Part shown: in pieces, positions 43,775 through 53,230 of the stretch
Layout: each line of letters begins with the position of its first letter
Numbering within the stretch: the first letter of the stretch is position 1
Assembly: GCF_900156875.1 (NCBI RefSeq)
Contig: NZ_LT707409.1
Span: 966,113-1,030,112, forward strand
Source of the DNA: Robertmurraya dakarensis
GTDB taxonomy: Bacteria > Bacillota > Bacilli > Bacillales > Cytobacillaceae
Length of the DNA: 64,000 nt
Direction of reading: 5' to 3'
Notes under the pieces: generated by a model
The model's database searches: none
Told to the model about the DNA's origin: nothing
The model's input: the letters and a program-made list of their open reading frames with translations, nothing else
Made by a program: the position numbers and the translations under genes

Positions 43775-44077
43775 ATTTCAGAGGACCCTTCGTAATTTCA
43801 GTCAGTTTTGAATTAATGGCAAAGATCTTTGCGTTTACCTCATTAATTCCAAACCCTGCCAAACGTTTAGAATGCATATCGATGTATTTTTGAGCTGTTT
43901 CTTTCGTTTCGAACATATAAATCCCACCGGCTTCTTGGGCCTCAGGATTTTCCGTCCAAATTTTCCATATAAAACCTTCTTCTTCATTGATACTTCTCGC
44001 TAAATCAGCAAAACTCTCAGCCATTTGTCTCCGAATGGTCCGTTCATTTTAAAATCTACTTGTAATACATAAGCCAT
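43773..44077 (-). pseudogene. YdhR-like mono-oxygenase gene, frameshifted
   Basis: The intact start is ATG 44077 behind AAAGGAGA, reading MAYVLQVDFKMNGPFGDK. It then falls out of frame at the TTT run 44024-44026 (AAA on the coding strand). One added A restores MAESFADLARSINEEEG and the rest: FIWKIWTENPEAQEAGGIYM, YIDMHSKRL, KIFAINSKLTEI. The whole is a normal YdhR-family ferredoxin-like monooxygenase of about 100 residues. A homopolymer deletion has split it, or the assembly lost a base. The next gene upstream on this strand has the same kind of lesion. Confidence 0.8.
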
Positions 44078-44083
44078 GTTTTA

Positions 44084-45027
44084 TCATTCTCCTTTTTCTT
44101 TTGCTTTTGCTGTAATATATATTTCTCCTAAAAGTTCATTCTTATCATAAAATTCTGGCGTAAGTTCTTCTTGTATAAAAGCATTAATCTCCGATTCTTC
44201 AATGTCGTACATTATTTCAATTTCCTTTGAAAATAACAGCTTTTCTTCTCCAAGCAAGCTAAGAAGGGAAGGCTGTGGTTCAGGCTGGAGTTCCTCCTTA
44301 TTCAGAACTTGTTTCAAACCATCTACATAAGTTTCCAGCGTGCGGCCGCCAACTATTTTTACCCCTTTGTTTTCCTCATTTAACATAATAATCGTTGGAA
44401 ACCTCTTACACCAAGACTTCTTACAAGACTAAAATCTTCATTTAAAAGAGATTGACCAGATCCTTGTTCTGCTTCGTGCACAATTTCTTCTCCGTTAAGC
44501 CCAAGCCCGTTAACGATTTCAATCATCGCAGATGTTTCTGCAATATTTTGATTGAATGCGAACAGCTCTTCTCGTGAGCGTCGTAAGTATTTTTCTGCTA
44601 AAGCAGTGCTATGTTTCTGTTGAATTACCTTAAATACTCGAGATGGGGGATAAGAGGATTGAACAGGATTGTCAATCATGAGTGATCCATCAATCGGCAT
44701 ACGGGAATACTCGCCTACTTCTCTCCAATGGCCTGCCACGTCAGCTGGACCTGAAATCCCGTTAGCAGGATCAACAGGTTTATCTCCCCATTTTTCTAAC
44801 AACCCTCCCAGCACCGTATGAATATTAAAATAATGACCGTACTGAGTTATAAAGCGTCGAAGCACAGGTTCAAGGGCCCAGCAATGAGAACATATGGGAT
44901 CCGTCACATAATAGAGTTCAATACTTTTCTTTTTTGTATTAAACTCAACTACTTCCATTTCTTCACCGTTTACTTCCCCGCACACACCTGTTTCTAAATC
45001 ACAGACCATCTGATTGTTTTGTTTCAA
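44084..45027 (-). pseudogene. DsbA-family thioredoxin-like protein (SpxH-like), frameshifted
   Basis: TTG 45027 behind AAAGGAGG opens a DsbA-like chain with a CxxC site (TDPICSHCWALEPV, C-S-H-C). At about 44387 it runs GVRGF then QRLLC-stop, where the family expects GVRGFPT followed by a strand. Adding one C in the CC run gives FPTIIMLNEENKGVKIVGGR, which is exactly the start of the next frame. The combined product is about 314 residues, with a C-terminal helical adaptor part as in SpxH/YjbH or FrnE-like proteins. Either a recent null mutation or a sequencing indel. Confidence 0.82.
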
Positions 45028-45169
45028 CTTCTGTTTCCTCCTTTGATATAATCATTCTATATGCTTATTGTAGGAGATAAACTGAAACATCAACACCAAT
45101 AGAATCTTTGATATGTTGTTTATCCAACACATTAAGGAATTTGTTTAAAAAGTGGGGAGTGAAGATCAT

Positions 45170-45730
45170 TTGAGTCAATCAAAGACAGACCCTCGAGTTC
45201 TAAGGACTCGGAAGTTAATTATGGATTCCTTTATCCAACTTTCGGAAAAGAAAGAGTTCAAAGATATTACGGTTAAAGACATTACAACAGAGGCAATGAT
45301 CAACAGGGCGACATTTTATTATCATTTTGAGGATATCTATGACCTATTGGAAAAGGTACTATCAGAAGTATTATTAATTAATTTGAAAGGTGACCAGTTT
45401 GAGAATAATGAAATTAACGAAGAAGGTATCATAACTATTTTTAAAGCAATCGCCAATTTTCAAGCTTCCTTATCCAATCGCTGTCATCGGGGATACGAAG
45501 ATACGATCGCTCGTATTATAAGAGATCAGCTAGAGGTCATTTTTTACAAAATGCTGTTAAAACAACATAATACAGAAGGGGATGAATCGCTAAAAGTAAC
45601 GGCAGTCATGCTCAGCTGGGGGATTTACGGCGCTTCTGTTGAATGGAGAAGAAATAGTAATAGCATCACACCTCAAGAATATATTAAACCTGCTATTCCT
45701 TATCTGATGTCAGGAATCGTCTTAGGTTAG
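45170..45730 (+). CDS. TetR-family transcriptional regulator
   Basis: 186 residues. The N-terminal HTH is complete: KEFKDITVKDITTEAMINRA then TFYYHFEDIYDLLEKVL. The C-terminal ligand domain is unlike well-known subfamilies but has the usual WGIYGASVEWRR segment. Start TTG 45170 is 8-10 bp after GGGGAG; GTG 45152 sits in that site. Divergent from the frameshifted DsbA/YdhR pair, which it may control; the nitroreductase gene follows 135 bp downstream. Confidence 0.88.
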   Translation: MSQSKTDPRVLRTRKLIMDSFIQLSEKKEFKDITVKDITTEAMINRATFYYHFEDIYDLLEKVLSEVLLINLKGDQFENNEINEEGIITIFKAIANFQASLSNRCHRGYEDTIARIIRDQLEVIFYKMLLKQHNTEGDESLKVTAVMLSWGIYGASVEWRRNSNSITPQEYIKPAIPYLMSGIVLG

Positions 45731-45865
45731 AGCTATCTAGTAGTTTGGTACCAACTTGTTATCTAATATTCATTATTATTTGACAATAGGAAATTTTTAA
45801 ACTACCATTGCTTTGAAACGGAGATATTTTTAGTCAAAATATTTTTGTATGGAGGTATACATAGG

Positions 45866-46477
45866 ATGACAATGGTAAAAACAAAAGATTTCTACACGGC
45901 GTTGCAAGAAAGACGTTCCTATTATGCTATTAATAAGGACGTACAAGTTTCGGAAGAGAGAATAAGAGAAATTGTTGAGTTTGCTGTGAAGTACACTCCA
46001 TCTGCTTTCAACTCTCAAACAGCACGTCTAGTTGTCTTGACAGGTGAAGCACATAATAAATTATGGGACATTACGACTGAAACGTTAAGAAAAGTAGTAG
46101 GAGACGGGGACTTTGAAGGAACTCAGCAAAAAATGGATTCCTTTAAAGCGGGATATGGAACGGTTCTATTTTTTGAAGAAGAAGCAATCGTGAAATCTCT
46201 TCAAGAGCAATTCCCTCTATATGCTGACAATTTCCCAGTTTGGTCTGAACAAGCAGCAGGCATGCACCAATTAGTCGTTTGGACAGCTCTAGAAGCTGAA
46301 GGGCTAGGTGCATCACTACAGCACTATAATCCATTAATCGATGATGAAGTGAAGAAAGAGTGGAACATTTCAGATAGCTGGAAATTGGTTGCACAAATGC
46401 CATTTGGCCAGCCGACTGCTCCAGTGAAAGAAAAAGAATTTAAGCCAGTTGAAGATCGAGTTTTGTTTTTTAAGTAA
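45866..46477 (+). CDS. Nitroreductase-family flavoprotein
   Basis: 203 residues. FMN/NAD(P)H-dependent oxidoreductase fold with QERRSYYAINKD (Arg/Ser FMN contacts, about 13-24), TPSAFNSQTARLVVL (about 48-62) and the C-terminal GLGASLQHYNPLID and MPFGQPTAPVKEK. This resembles the YdgI/HBN1 or Frp-type short nitroreductases that reduce quinones, nitro groups or act in fatty-acid-linked redox responses. ATG 45866 is 9 bp after GGAGGT. A terminator follows. Probable control by the upstream TetR. Confidence 0.92.
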   Translation: MTMVKTKDFYTALQERRSYYAINKDVQVSEERIREIVEFAVKYTPSAFNSQTARLVVLTGEAHNKLWDITTETLRKVVGDGDFEGTQQKMDSFKAGYGTVLFFEEEAIVKSLQEQFPLYADNFPVWSEQAAGMHQLVVWTALEAEGLGASLQHYNPLIDDEVKKEWNISDSWKLVAQMPFGQPTAPVKEKEFKPVEDRVLFFK

Positions 46478-46481
46478 AATT

Positions 46482-46513
46482 AAAGTCTGATGGTTGATTC
46501 CATCAGACTTTTT
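46482..46513 (+). terminator. Terminator of the nitroreductase gene, convergent
   Basis: AAAGTCTGATGG pairs with CCATCAGACTTT, then TTTTT. Confidence 0.93.
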
Positions 46514-46519
46514 TCACGA

Positions 46520-47734
46520 TTATTTTCCGCAGCATTTTTTATATTTTTTTCCACTGCCGCAGATGCAAGGTTCATTTCTCCCCACTTTTCTTTGCTTTTG
46601 AGTTAGGTTCGTGTGAAGTGGGTTTTGGTTTGAAGTCAGCGGCCATGTTAGTTTTTTCTCCTGTGAAGACAGTTCATTCGGTGTATACCCTTTCAAAAAC
46701 CACTGCCTAGTATGATTCATGAGTTCAACCACCTGGTCCATGACACCCTGGACGGCTTCGACACTGTTAAAGACCATGACTCTTCCTAAAAAGCGAAGAA
46801 CATCATTCGGGCCATCTCCCATTCTTGCCGCAAATTCACACTGTTTCGCAATTTTTTCAGCATCTTCTTTGCTGCATTCAAAGGCACGAGCTAGATAAGA
46901 GCCGAGTTTCACAAAATGATCCGTGCGTTCCACATAATCCTTGGCTCCGGCAGCAAGCACCTGGTTCTTTTTAAAAGGATAATAGTTAAGCTCTCCTCGC
47001 ATTTGCTGTTCCTTCACGACAGCTGCTGCATTTAAGACGCTCGCATGTGAGTAACCATGTTCGTCCACCTTGATGTTTTGATAGTAAGAAATTGCCTGGT
47101 CCAACACAGAAAAGTATTCAACGGCGGAATGTTGTTTACCAGTATATTGATCTAGTAAAACCAGTAAATCTGAAGTGTTAAGCGTACCATAATAATATAA
47201 CAATCCGTTTGTAAGCTGAATCCATTCAGTATTTCTATTGATGACAGCATTCAACTCTTCTGTTCTTACAAGCTGTTTCAATATGTGCACGATCTCCTGC
47301 GGAATAGCTATTACCCGTTCATCTTTGAAAGAACCTGTGAAAATAAATCCTGTTGCACGCAATAGATCAATTTGGTTATCTGTTAAATCTGGTGCAGTTA
47401 TGTATCCGTCTTGATTGACGATTTCTTTAATCATTTCATAGAGACCCATATCAAACATGGAAAGCATATCTTGTAGTAGTTCTGGAATCTCTTTTTCTAG
47501 TAATGTTATCAATTCTGCTTTTTTCAAGCTGCTGGCATTCTTGATTTTTAAGTGCCTGCGTATTTGGTCAAGGTCTGATTTATTCAGACTGGAAAGTGCC
47601 TCGTTCATACTAATGGGGACAGTGATCTTACTCCAAATTCTTTGATCCTTCTTATCTAGATTTTTCCCTTTTGAACCAGTTTGTACAGTAATAACCCCTG
47701 AACGTGATGGTTTTTTTGTCTTAGTCGTATTCAT
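46520..47734 (-). CDS. SEC-C motif protein, 404 aa
   Basis: The C terminus is a textbook SEC-C zinc motif (GRNEPCICGSGKKYKKCC). The rest is a long helical region with a SAP- or Rho-N-like segment near the start (SSLNKSDLDQIRRHLKIKNA and SLKKAELITLLEKEIPEL, about 42-80). Start ATG 47734 is behind GAGGGGG; the longer frame to 47797 has no ribosome site. Proteins with SEC-C tails often interact with SecA/ribosomal partners or serve in regulation, but this one has no known role. Monocistronic. Confidence 0.85.
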   Translation of the reverse strand: MNTTKTKKPSRSGVITVQTGSKGKNLDKKDQRIWSKITVPISMNEALSSLNKSDLDQIRRHLKIKNASSLKKAELITLLEKEIPELLQDMLSMFDMGLYEMIKEIVNQDGYITAPDLTDNQIDLLRATGFIFTGSFKDERVIAIPQEIVHILKQLVRTEELNAVINRNTEWIQLTNGLLYYYGTLNTSDLLVLLDQYTGKQHSAVEYFSVLDQAISYYQNIKVDEHGYSHASVLNAAAVVKEQQMRGELNYYPFKKNQVLAAGAKDYVERTDHFVKLGSYLARAFECSKEDAEKIAKQCEFAARMGDGPNDVLRFLGRVMVFNSVEAVQGVMDQVVELMNHTRQWFLKGYTPNELSSQEKKLTWPLTSNQNPLHTNLTQKQRKVGRNEPCICGSGKKYKKCCGK

Positions 47735-48011
47735 AAGTTCCCCCTCTGCAATATATGTATATATCCTTAAAAAAGTTGATAACCTTAATTTTACCATATT
47801 TGATATTCAAAGTGATAGGGCTAGCTTGTGAAACGAAGATGTGAGGAAATAAAACAACCATTCACAAAGGAAATTTTGAGACCGTCTTTTTCATTCGAGC
47901 CTGTACTAAACCTTTTAACAAAATAGAGCCTATCAAATCGTTTTTGAATAGCAACTTGTTCCCAACACAATACTAAACTGAAAAAGTAAAAGAGCTAAGA
48001 GAGGATGAATA

Positions 48012-50072
48012 GTGATAGGGATGGCGGCACGTATCATTGCTCATAAAAGAACCATTTTGGTTGCTTTTTTTATCATTGCGATTATATCAACTGTGGCGCA
48101 ATTTTTTGTTTCGGTTAATTATAATATGGTTGATTATTTGCCGGATGATGCTCAGTCCACCAAAGCACTGAAGATCATGGAGGAGGAGTTCACTGCTTCT
48201 GTACCAGATACGAGAGTGATGGTAAAAGGGGTATCCTTACAAGAAGCACTCGCGATAAAAGAAGAATTGGCAGCCATTGATGGTGTAACAGAAGTGCTTT
48301 GGCTGGATGACGTGGTTGATTTGAAAACCCCGCTGGAAATGGCCGAGCGAGAAACAGTTGAAAATTATTATAAGGATGGTAATGCTCTATTTTCTATAAG
48401 CGTTCGTTCCGGGGACGAAGTCAAAATAACGGATGCCATCTATGAACTGATTGGGAAAAATGGCGCAATCGCAGGGGAAGCCATCAATACAGCCACCTCG
48501 CAAAAGATGGCTGGAACAGAGTCGCTTTATGCAGCTGCCTTAATCGTTCCAATTATTATCGTCATTCTAATCATTTCAACTGATTCCTGGGTCGAACCAG
48601 TATTCTTCCTAACGGCGATCGGAGTATCCGTGTTGATTAACCTGGGAACAAACATTTTTATTGGTGAGGTTTCTTTCGTTACTCAGTCGGTTGCTCCGAT
48701 TTTGCAGCTTGCTGTTTCACTCGACTACGCGGTTTTTTTACTTCATAGTTTCTCTGATTATCGGAAGAAGATGAACCATCCGGAAGAAGCCATGAGGCTT
48801 GCGATGAAAAAGTCATTCCCAGCGATCACTGCAAGTGCAGCCACTACCTTTTTTGGATTTATCGCACTCACCTTTATGAAATTCGAAATAGGCTCAGACC
48901 TGGGAGTTAATTTGGTGAAAGGAATTATTTTAAGTTTTATTAGTGTGATGGTCTTTTTGCCAGCCCTTACCCTTGTATTCTACAAATGGCTGGATAAAAC
49001 AAAGCATAAAAGCTTTGTTCCGAGCTTCGCTGGTATCGGAAATCTAGTTGTAAAGTTCAAAATCCCTAGTTTATTAATTGTTTTCGTGCTTCTCATCCCA
49101 AGCTATCTAGCACAAAGTAACACAACTTTTACATACGGCCTAGGGGATCAGCCAGAATCAACGCGTGCTGGCAGTGACTATCTCATTATTGAAGAAGCAT
49201 TTGGTCAAACAACACCTATTGTGCTGCTGGTGCCGAAAGGGAATGTCGTAAAAGAAACCGAGCTTGTACAAGAGTTAGAAGAATTAGATCATGTGACAAG
49301 TGTGATTGCTTACGTAAATATTGTTGGGTCTGTCATTCCGCCCCAATATTTGGATGAATCAGTGACAAATGAATTTTACTCAGAAAACTACAGTCGTATT
49401 GTCATCAATACAAACCAAGCGACAGAAGGCGATATTCCCTTTTCAATTGTTAGCAAAGTAAATGAAATAGCATCAAATCATTATGGGGATGAAGCTCTAA
49501 GCTTAGGGGAAAGCGTTACCTTGTATGATATAAAAAATACGGTAACAAAAGATAATATCGTGGTGAACATGTTAACGATTGTCTCCATCGCGATCGTATT
49601 AATCGTAACCTTTAAATCTATTTCCATCCCATTGGTGTTACTAATCACGATTCAATCAGCGGTCTGGATCAACTTGTCGATTCCTTATTTTACAAACTCT
49701 TCTTTAGTCTTTGTCGGTTATTTGATCATCAGTACCGTTCAGCTTGCCGCAACGGTGGATTACGCGATTTTACTAACAGAAGCTTATCATCATCATCGCC
49801 GTGAATTAGCTGCTAGAAAAGCAATCATTAAGACTTTGGATGAAAAAACATTCTCGATCTCGATCTCTGCAGGGATTTTATCCAGTGTAGGGTTCATTTT
49901 ATGGATCACATCCTCTAATCCAATTGTCTCCTCCATCGGAATTTTATTAGGCAGAGGAGCACTACTTGCCTTTGTGATGGTTGTCTTTTTCTTGCCAGCG
50001 ATGCTGTTGGTATTCGATAAAATCATCAAAAAAACAACACTGCAAGCAAATTTTTATGAGGAGAAAAGATGA
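48012..50072 (+). CDS. MMPL/RND-family transporter
   Basis: 686 residues in two halves, each with a large extracellular loop and six helices. Helical hallmarks are SLDYAVFLLHSFSDYRKKM (Asp-Tyr of the proton relay, about 240) and VDYAILLTEAYHHHRRE in the second half (about 582-598). GSDLGVNLVKGIILSFISVM is the usual RND helix 6. Start GTG 48012 follows AGAGG. It overlaps the next gene by 4 bp, and the pair is a known membrane-transport arrangement. Probable substrates are lipids or amphiphilic compounds. Confidence 0.92.
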   Translation: MIGMAARIIAHKRTILVAFFIIAIISTVAQFFVSVNYNMVDYLPDDAQSTKALKIMEEEFTASVPDTRVMVKGVSLQEALAIKEELAAIDGVTEVLWLDDVVDLKTPLEMAERETVENYYKDGNALFSISVRSGDEVKITDAIYELIGKNGAIAGEAINTATSQKMAGTESLYAAALIVPIIIVILIISTDSWVEPVFFLTAIGVSVLINLGTNIFIGEVSFVTQSVAPILQLAVSLDYAVFLLHSFSDYRKKMNHPEEAMRLAMKKSFPAITASAATTFFGFIALTFMKFEIGSDLGVNLVKGIILSFISVMVFLPALTLVFYKWLDKTKHKSFVPSFAGIGNLVVKFKIPSLLIVFVLLIPSYLAQSNTTFTYGLGDQPESTRAGSDYLIIEEAFGQTTPIVLLVPKGNVVKETELVQELEELDHVTSVIAYVNIVGSVIPPQYLDESVTNEFYSENYSRIVINTNQATEGDIPFSIVSKVNEIASNHYGDEALSLGESVTLYDIKNTVTKDNIVVNMLTIVSIAIVLIVTFKSISIPLVLLITIQSAVWINLSIPYFTNSSLVFVGYLIISTVQLAATVDYAILLTEAYHHHRRELAARKAIIKTLDEKTFSISISAGILSSVGFILWITSSNPIVSSIGILLGRGALLAFVMVVFFLPAMLLVFDKIIKKTTLQANFYEEKR

Positions 50073-51877
50073 TGAGAATAAAACAATGCCTGCTAGTTAT
50101 GATCTCTTTGTTGATCGTCTTAACTTCCTATTATAGTTATGGTAACCATGCACTAAAAGAAGCCGCAGCACAGAAAACAGAAGGGAAGCTTACTTCAAAA
50201 GATGAAGTTGTTTATGCTGCCTTGAATGCGAATGGCGAACAGAATGAAATATATGTAGTAAATACTTTAGATGTCGCAAAGCCCGGGGAGATCCTCGATT
50301 TTGGCAATTATCGCAGTATTAAAAATTTAACCGACTTATCGGAGCTTGTTCAAGAAGATGGAACAGTGAAAATTCAAGCTCCTGAGGGTAAATTTTACTA
50401 TCAAGGAAATATGAAAGACGATGCACAGTTACCGTGGAATTTTGCTATTTCTTACAAATTAAATGGGGAGGAGGCCGCTCCATCAGAGCTTGCCGGAAAA
50501 AGCGGTCACTTGACCATAAATATAGATACTGCTGCAAATGAAACTGTCGATCCCGTATTTTATGACAACTACGTCTTGCAAGTATCATTGTTGCTTCCAA
50601 ATAGGTATGATAACATCGAAGCTTCAGGTGGTATGATCGCAAATGCTGGAAAAAATAAGCAAATTACCTTTACAGTTTTGCCTGGTCAAAATAAAAGTCT
50701 TGAAGTGCAAGCAGATGTTGAGAACTTTGAATTACAAGGAATAGAAATAGCAGCTGTACCATCAAGTCTGCCTTTTGATACAGCACAGATGGAGGATATG
50801 ACAGAAGATATGTCGACCTTATCGGATGCCATTGGGGAATTGCATCGAGGTGTTGCAGACTTAAAAGAAGGTGTGTCCCAATTAAATAATGGCGGGACGC
50901 AGCTGCAAGAGGGCTCGCAGCAATTTCAAAAAGGGATGAACCAAATTGGCAATTCCTCTTCTGACATAGTCGGTGCATCAAGTTCTATCCGTGAAGCCCT
51001 AGTGAAGATCAGTCAGTCTCTAACCGGCAATCCATCTGCTAAAGATCTTACAAGTCTGAATGAATTGCCGGACGGCTTAAGAAAATTAGCCAATGGCCTA
51101 ACAGAAAGTGCGAACGGACTATCTTCTTTACAGAAAAACTACTCACAAGCCTATTCTTCTTTAGCAAGCGCCATCGAAGGAATTCCTGCTGGGAAGCTGA
51201 CAGATGGAGAGGTTGCGGCATTGAGAGGAAGCGGTGCAGATGCGCAACTAGTGGAGAAAGTGCTTGCGTATTACAGCGCTGCACAAAAAGTGCGGGGGAC
51301 CTATACGAATACTAAGCAAGTTTTTGACGCTGTAGAACCGTCATTAAAACAATCTAGCGGAGCGGTGCAAAACATCAGTGATCAGTTGGTCTCGATCGCT
51401 AATGATCTTTCTAAATCTCCGGATATGAATAGCGGTGATCTAGGGGAGCTGCAAAAAGGCTTGAACGCGATTGCAGCAAATTACCGGGAGTTCCATTCTG
51501 GATTAGTCCATTATACAGACGGAGTCACACAATTGTCTGACAACTATAATGACCTGAATGCCGGAATCGCAAACCTCACAAATGGAACAGGCGAACTAGA
51601 AAAAGGAGTAAATGAGCTTCACAGCGGTACAGCTGAATTAAACCAAGAGACAAAAAATTTACCAGATCAGATGCAAGAGGAGATCAATGGGATGATCGAG
51701 GAATACGATAAATCTGATTTTATACCTGTATCATTTGTCTCTCCAAAAAATGAAAAAGTCTACAATGTTCAATTTGTGATCAAAACAGAAAGTATTGAAC
51801 TAGAAGAACAAAAAGAGGAGAAAGATGAGCCTGTAAAAGAAAAAGGATTTTGGGATCGCTTGCAAGAGTTATTTTAA
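50069..51877 (+). CDS. YhgE/Pip-like coiled-coil protein, partner of MMPL transporter
   Basis: 602 residues. One N-terminal membrane segment (about 5-22), a beta-rich domain (about 45-235), then a long region of X-X-L-X-X-G-X repeats (LHRGVADLKEGVSQLNNG and LNAGIANLTNGTGELEKG) seen in YhgE/Pip-type proteins. Charged C terminus with KEKGFWDRLQEL. It is translationally coupled to the MMPL gene and likely forms an extracellular adaptor for it. In contrast to full YhgE it lacks a C-terminal membrane domain. Confidence 0.85.
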   Translation: MMRIKQCLLVMISLLIVLTSYYSYGNHALKEAAAQKTEGKLTSKDEVVYAALNANGEQNEIYVVNTLDVAKPGEILDFGNYRSIKNLTDLSELVQEDGTVKIQAPEGKFYYQGNMKDDAQLPWNFAISYKLNGEEAAPSELAGKSGHLTINIDTAANETVDPVFYDNYVLQVSLLLPNRYDNIEASGGMIANAGKNKQITFTVLPGQNKSLEVQADVENFELQGIEIAAVPSSLPFDTAQMEDMTEDMSTLSDAIGELHRGVADLKEGVSQLNNGGTQLQEGSQQFQKGMNQIGNSSSDIVGASSSIREALVKISQSLTGNPSAKDLTSLNELPDGLRKLANGLTESANGLSSLQKNYSQAYSSLASAIEGIPAGKLTDGEVAALRGSGADAQLVEKVLAYYSAAQKVRGTYTNTKQVFDAVEPSLKQSSGAVQNISDQLVSIANDLSKSPDMNSGDLGELQKGLNAIAANYREFHSGLVHYTDGVTQLSDNYNDLNAGIANLTNGTGELEKGVNELHSGTAELNQETKNLPDQMQEEINGMIEEYDKSDFIPVSFVSPKNEKVYNVQFVIKTESIELEEQKEEKDEPVKEKGFWDRLQELF

Positions 51878-51926
51878 GTTTGATAAACTCATTTAAGTAA
51901 CTATGATGAGGAAATAGGAGATTCTA

Positions 51927-52304
51927 ATGATTAATAAAATAGGCAAAATAACCGTTTATGTAGAGGACCAAGAAGCAGCAAAGGATTTCTGGATTAAAAA
52001 GATAGGGTTTGTTTTAAAATTTGAACAACAAATGGGCCCTAATATGGCTTGGATTGAAGTTGGTCCAAACGAGGACGAATTTACCACTTTAGTACTTTAT
52101 TCAAAGGCTGCAATGGAAAAACAAAATCCTTCAGCAGTGGCCCATCCGTCTATTTTATTTAGTACAACTGATATCGATTCAGCATATGAAAAGATGAAAC
52201 AAAACGGAGTAACTGTCGATGAACTCCAAAAAATGCCGTTTGGATCGATGTTCACATTTAAAGATCAAGATGGAAACGATTATATACTGAGAGAAGACAA
52301 ATAA
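51927..52304 (+). CDS. VOC-family (glyoxalase/dioxygenase fold) protein
   Basis: 125 residues, two beta-alpha-beta-beta-beta repeats: INKIGKITVYVEDQEAAKDF at the start, SILFSTTDIDSAYEKMKQNG in the middle and FGSMFTFKDQDGNDYIL at the end, with the usual terminal Glu region. Family members bind metals or drugs. Exact role unknown. Start ATG follows ATAGGAGA. It lies 50 bp after the YhgE-like gene, with a terminator after it. Confidence 0.9.
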   Translation: MINKIGKITVYVEDQEAAKDFWIKKIGFVLKFEQQMGPNMAWIEVGPNEDEFTTLVLYSKAAMEKQNPSAVAHPSILFSTTDIDSAYEKMKQNGVTVDELQKMPFGSMFTFKDQDGNDYILREDK

Positions 52305-52322
52305 AAGGATACTCAATAAAAG

Positions 52323-52360
52323 ATCGTGTTGATAGAAAAAAAGCTATTAACACGATTTTT
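52323..52360 (+). terminator. Terminator after the VOC gene
   Basis: ATCGTGTTGATAG (52323-52335) pairs with CTATTAACACGAT (52344-52356), one wobble, then TTTTT. The remaining 52361-52613 is AT-rich; TGATAACGCTTCCA near 52550 is a poor cre match. Confidence 0.9.
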
Positions 52361-52613
52361 TAATAAAGAAACATATTTTAGTACAGCTCGCTTGCTATAA
52401 AAGCTAAAAATTCATAAAAAGTTAATAAATAATCTTGAAATAAAGTTAAAATAACCTTTACAATATAAATAAGAGTTAATTAGAAATAAAGTGAAGTTTT
52501 TGCTAAAAACCGATGATACAATAGAAGACATCTTATATTTTAACTGAAATGATAACGCTTCCAATAAAGGGGTTTACAACATCCGTAAATAAAGCATGGG
52601 AGGGGATTACAGC

Positions 52614-53093
52614 ATGCAAGTACGAGATTTTATGATTTATCAAGTATATACTGCTACACCAACTACAACCGTAAAAGAGTTATTATCAATTTTTGACAAG
52701 CATAGCATCGGCGGCCTGCCGGTGGTTGATGACAAAGAAAAGTTATTAGGCATGGTAACGGATGGGGATATTCTGCGTTTTCTTTCTCCAAATAAAGAGA
52801 AGTTCATTGCCTCTCCCTATATGACTTATGTTGTTGAAGCTGAAACGGTCGATGATGTACTGAGTTATAAGATGAACACACCGATAAGTGAAATCATGGT
52901 CAAAAAGAACATTAAAACATTAACCCCTGACGATGACCTCTGTAGTGCGATTAGATTAATCTCCAAACATCGTTTTAAAAAGCTACCAGTTGTAAATGGA
53001 GCAGGCCGGGTAGTCGGCATCATCAGCCGCGGAGATGTCATCCAACATTTATCAAGAAAAACAGTCGAAAAAGAATTAAGCACCATTTCTTAA
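52614..53093 (+). CDS. CBS-domain pair protein
   Basis: 159 residues made of two CBS motifs: MQVRDFMIYQVYTATPTTTV to LLGMVTDGDILRFL (1-62), and ISEIMVKKNIKTLTPDDDL to VVGIISRGDVIQHL (about 88-150). CBS pairs bind adenosine nucleotides (AMP, ATP, c-di-AMP) and usually control a partner. No catalytic domain is attached. ATG 52614 is behind GGGAGGGG. Monocistronic with a strong terminator. Its CBS unit resembles that at the N terminus of the sigma-54 activator at 22.7-24.8 kb only in general fold. Confidence 0.93.
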   Translation: MQVRDFMIYQVYTATPTTTVKELLSIFDKHSIGGLPVVDDKEKLLGMVTDGDILRFLSPNKEKFIASPYMTYVVEAETVDDVLSYKMNTPISEIMVKKNIKTLTPDDDLCSAIRLISKHRFKKLPVVNGAGRVVGIISRGDVIQHLSRKTVEKELSTIS

Positions 53094-53110
53094 GAACTCA
53101 ACTCAATGTA

Positions 53111-53149
53111 AAGATAAAAGCCGTCTCATGGAAAGACGGCTTTTATCTT
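53111..53149 (+). terminator. Terminator of the CBS gene
   Basis: A 16-bp perfect stem (53111-53126 with 53134-53149), 18 bp after the stop. Confidence 0.95.
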
Positions 53150-53230
53150 TAGTGAATAGAAAAAGAGGAAGTAGATAACAATAAAAAACCGTGCCTGAAG
53201 ACCGAAAAACATCTTGTGAGCTAGGTAAAA

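Noticed and set aside
52549-52562. cre site before the CBS gene
   Set aside because: TGATAACGCTTCCA has two mismatches at fixed consensus positions.
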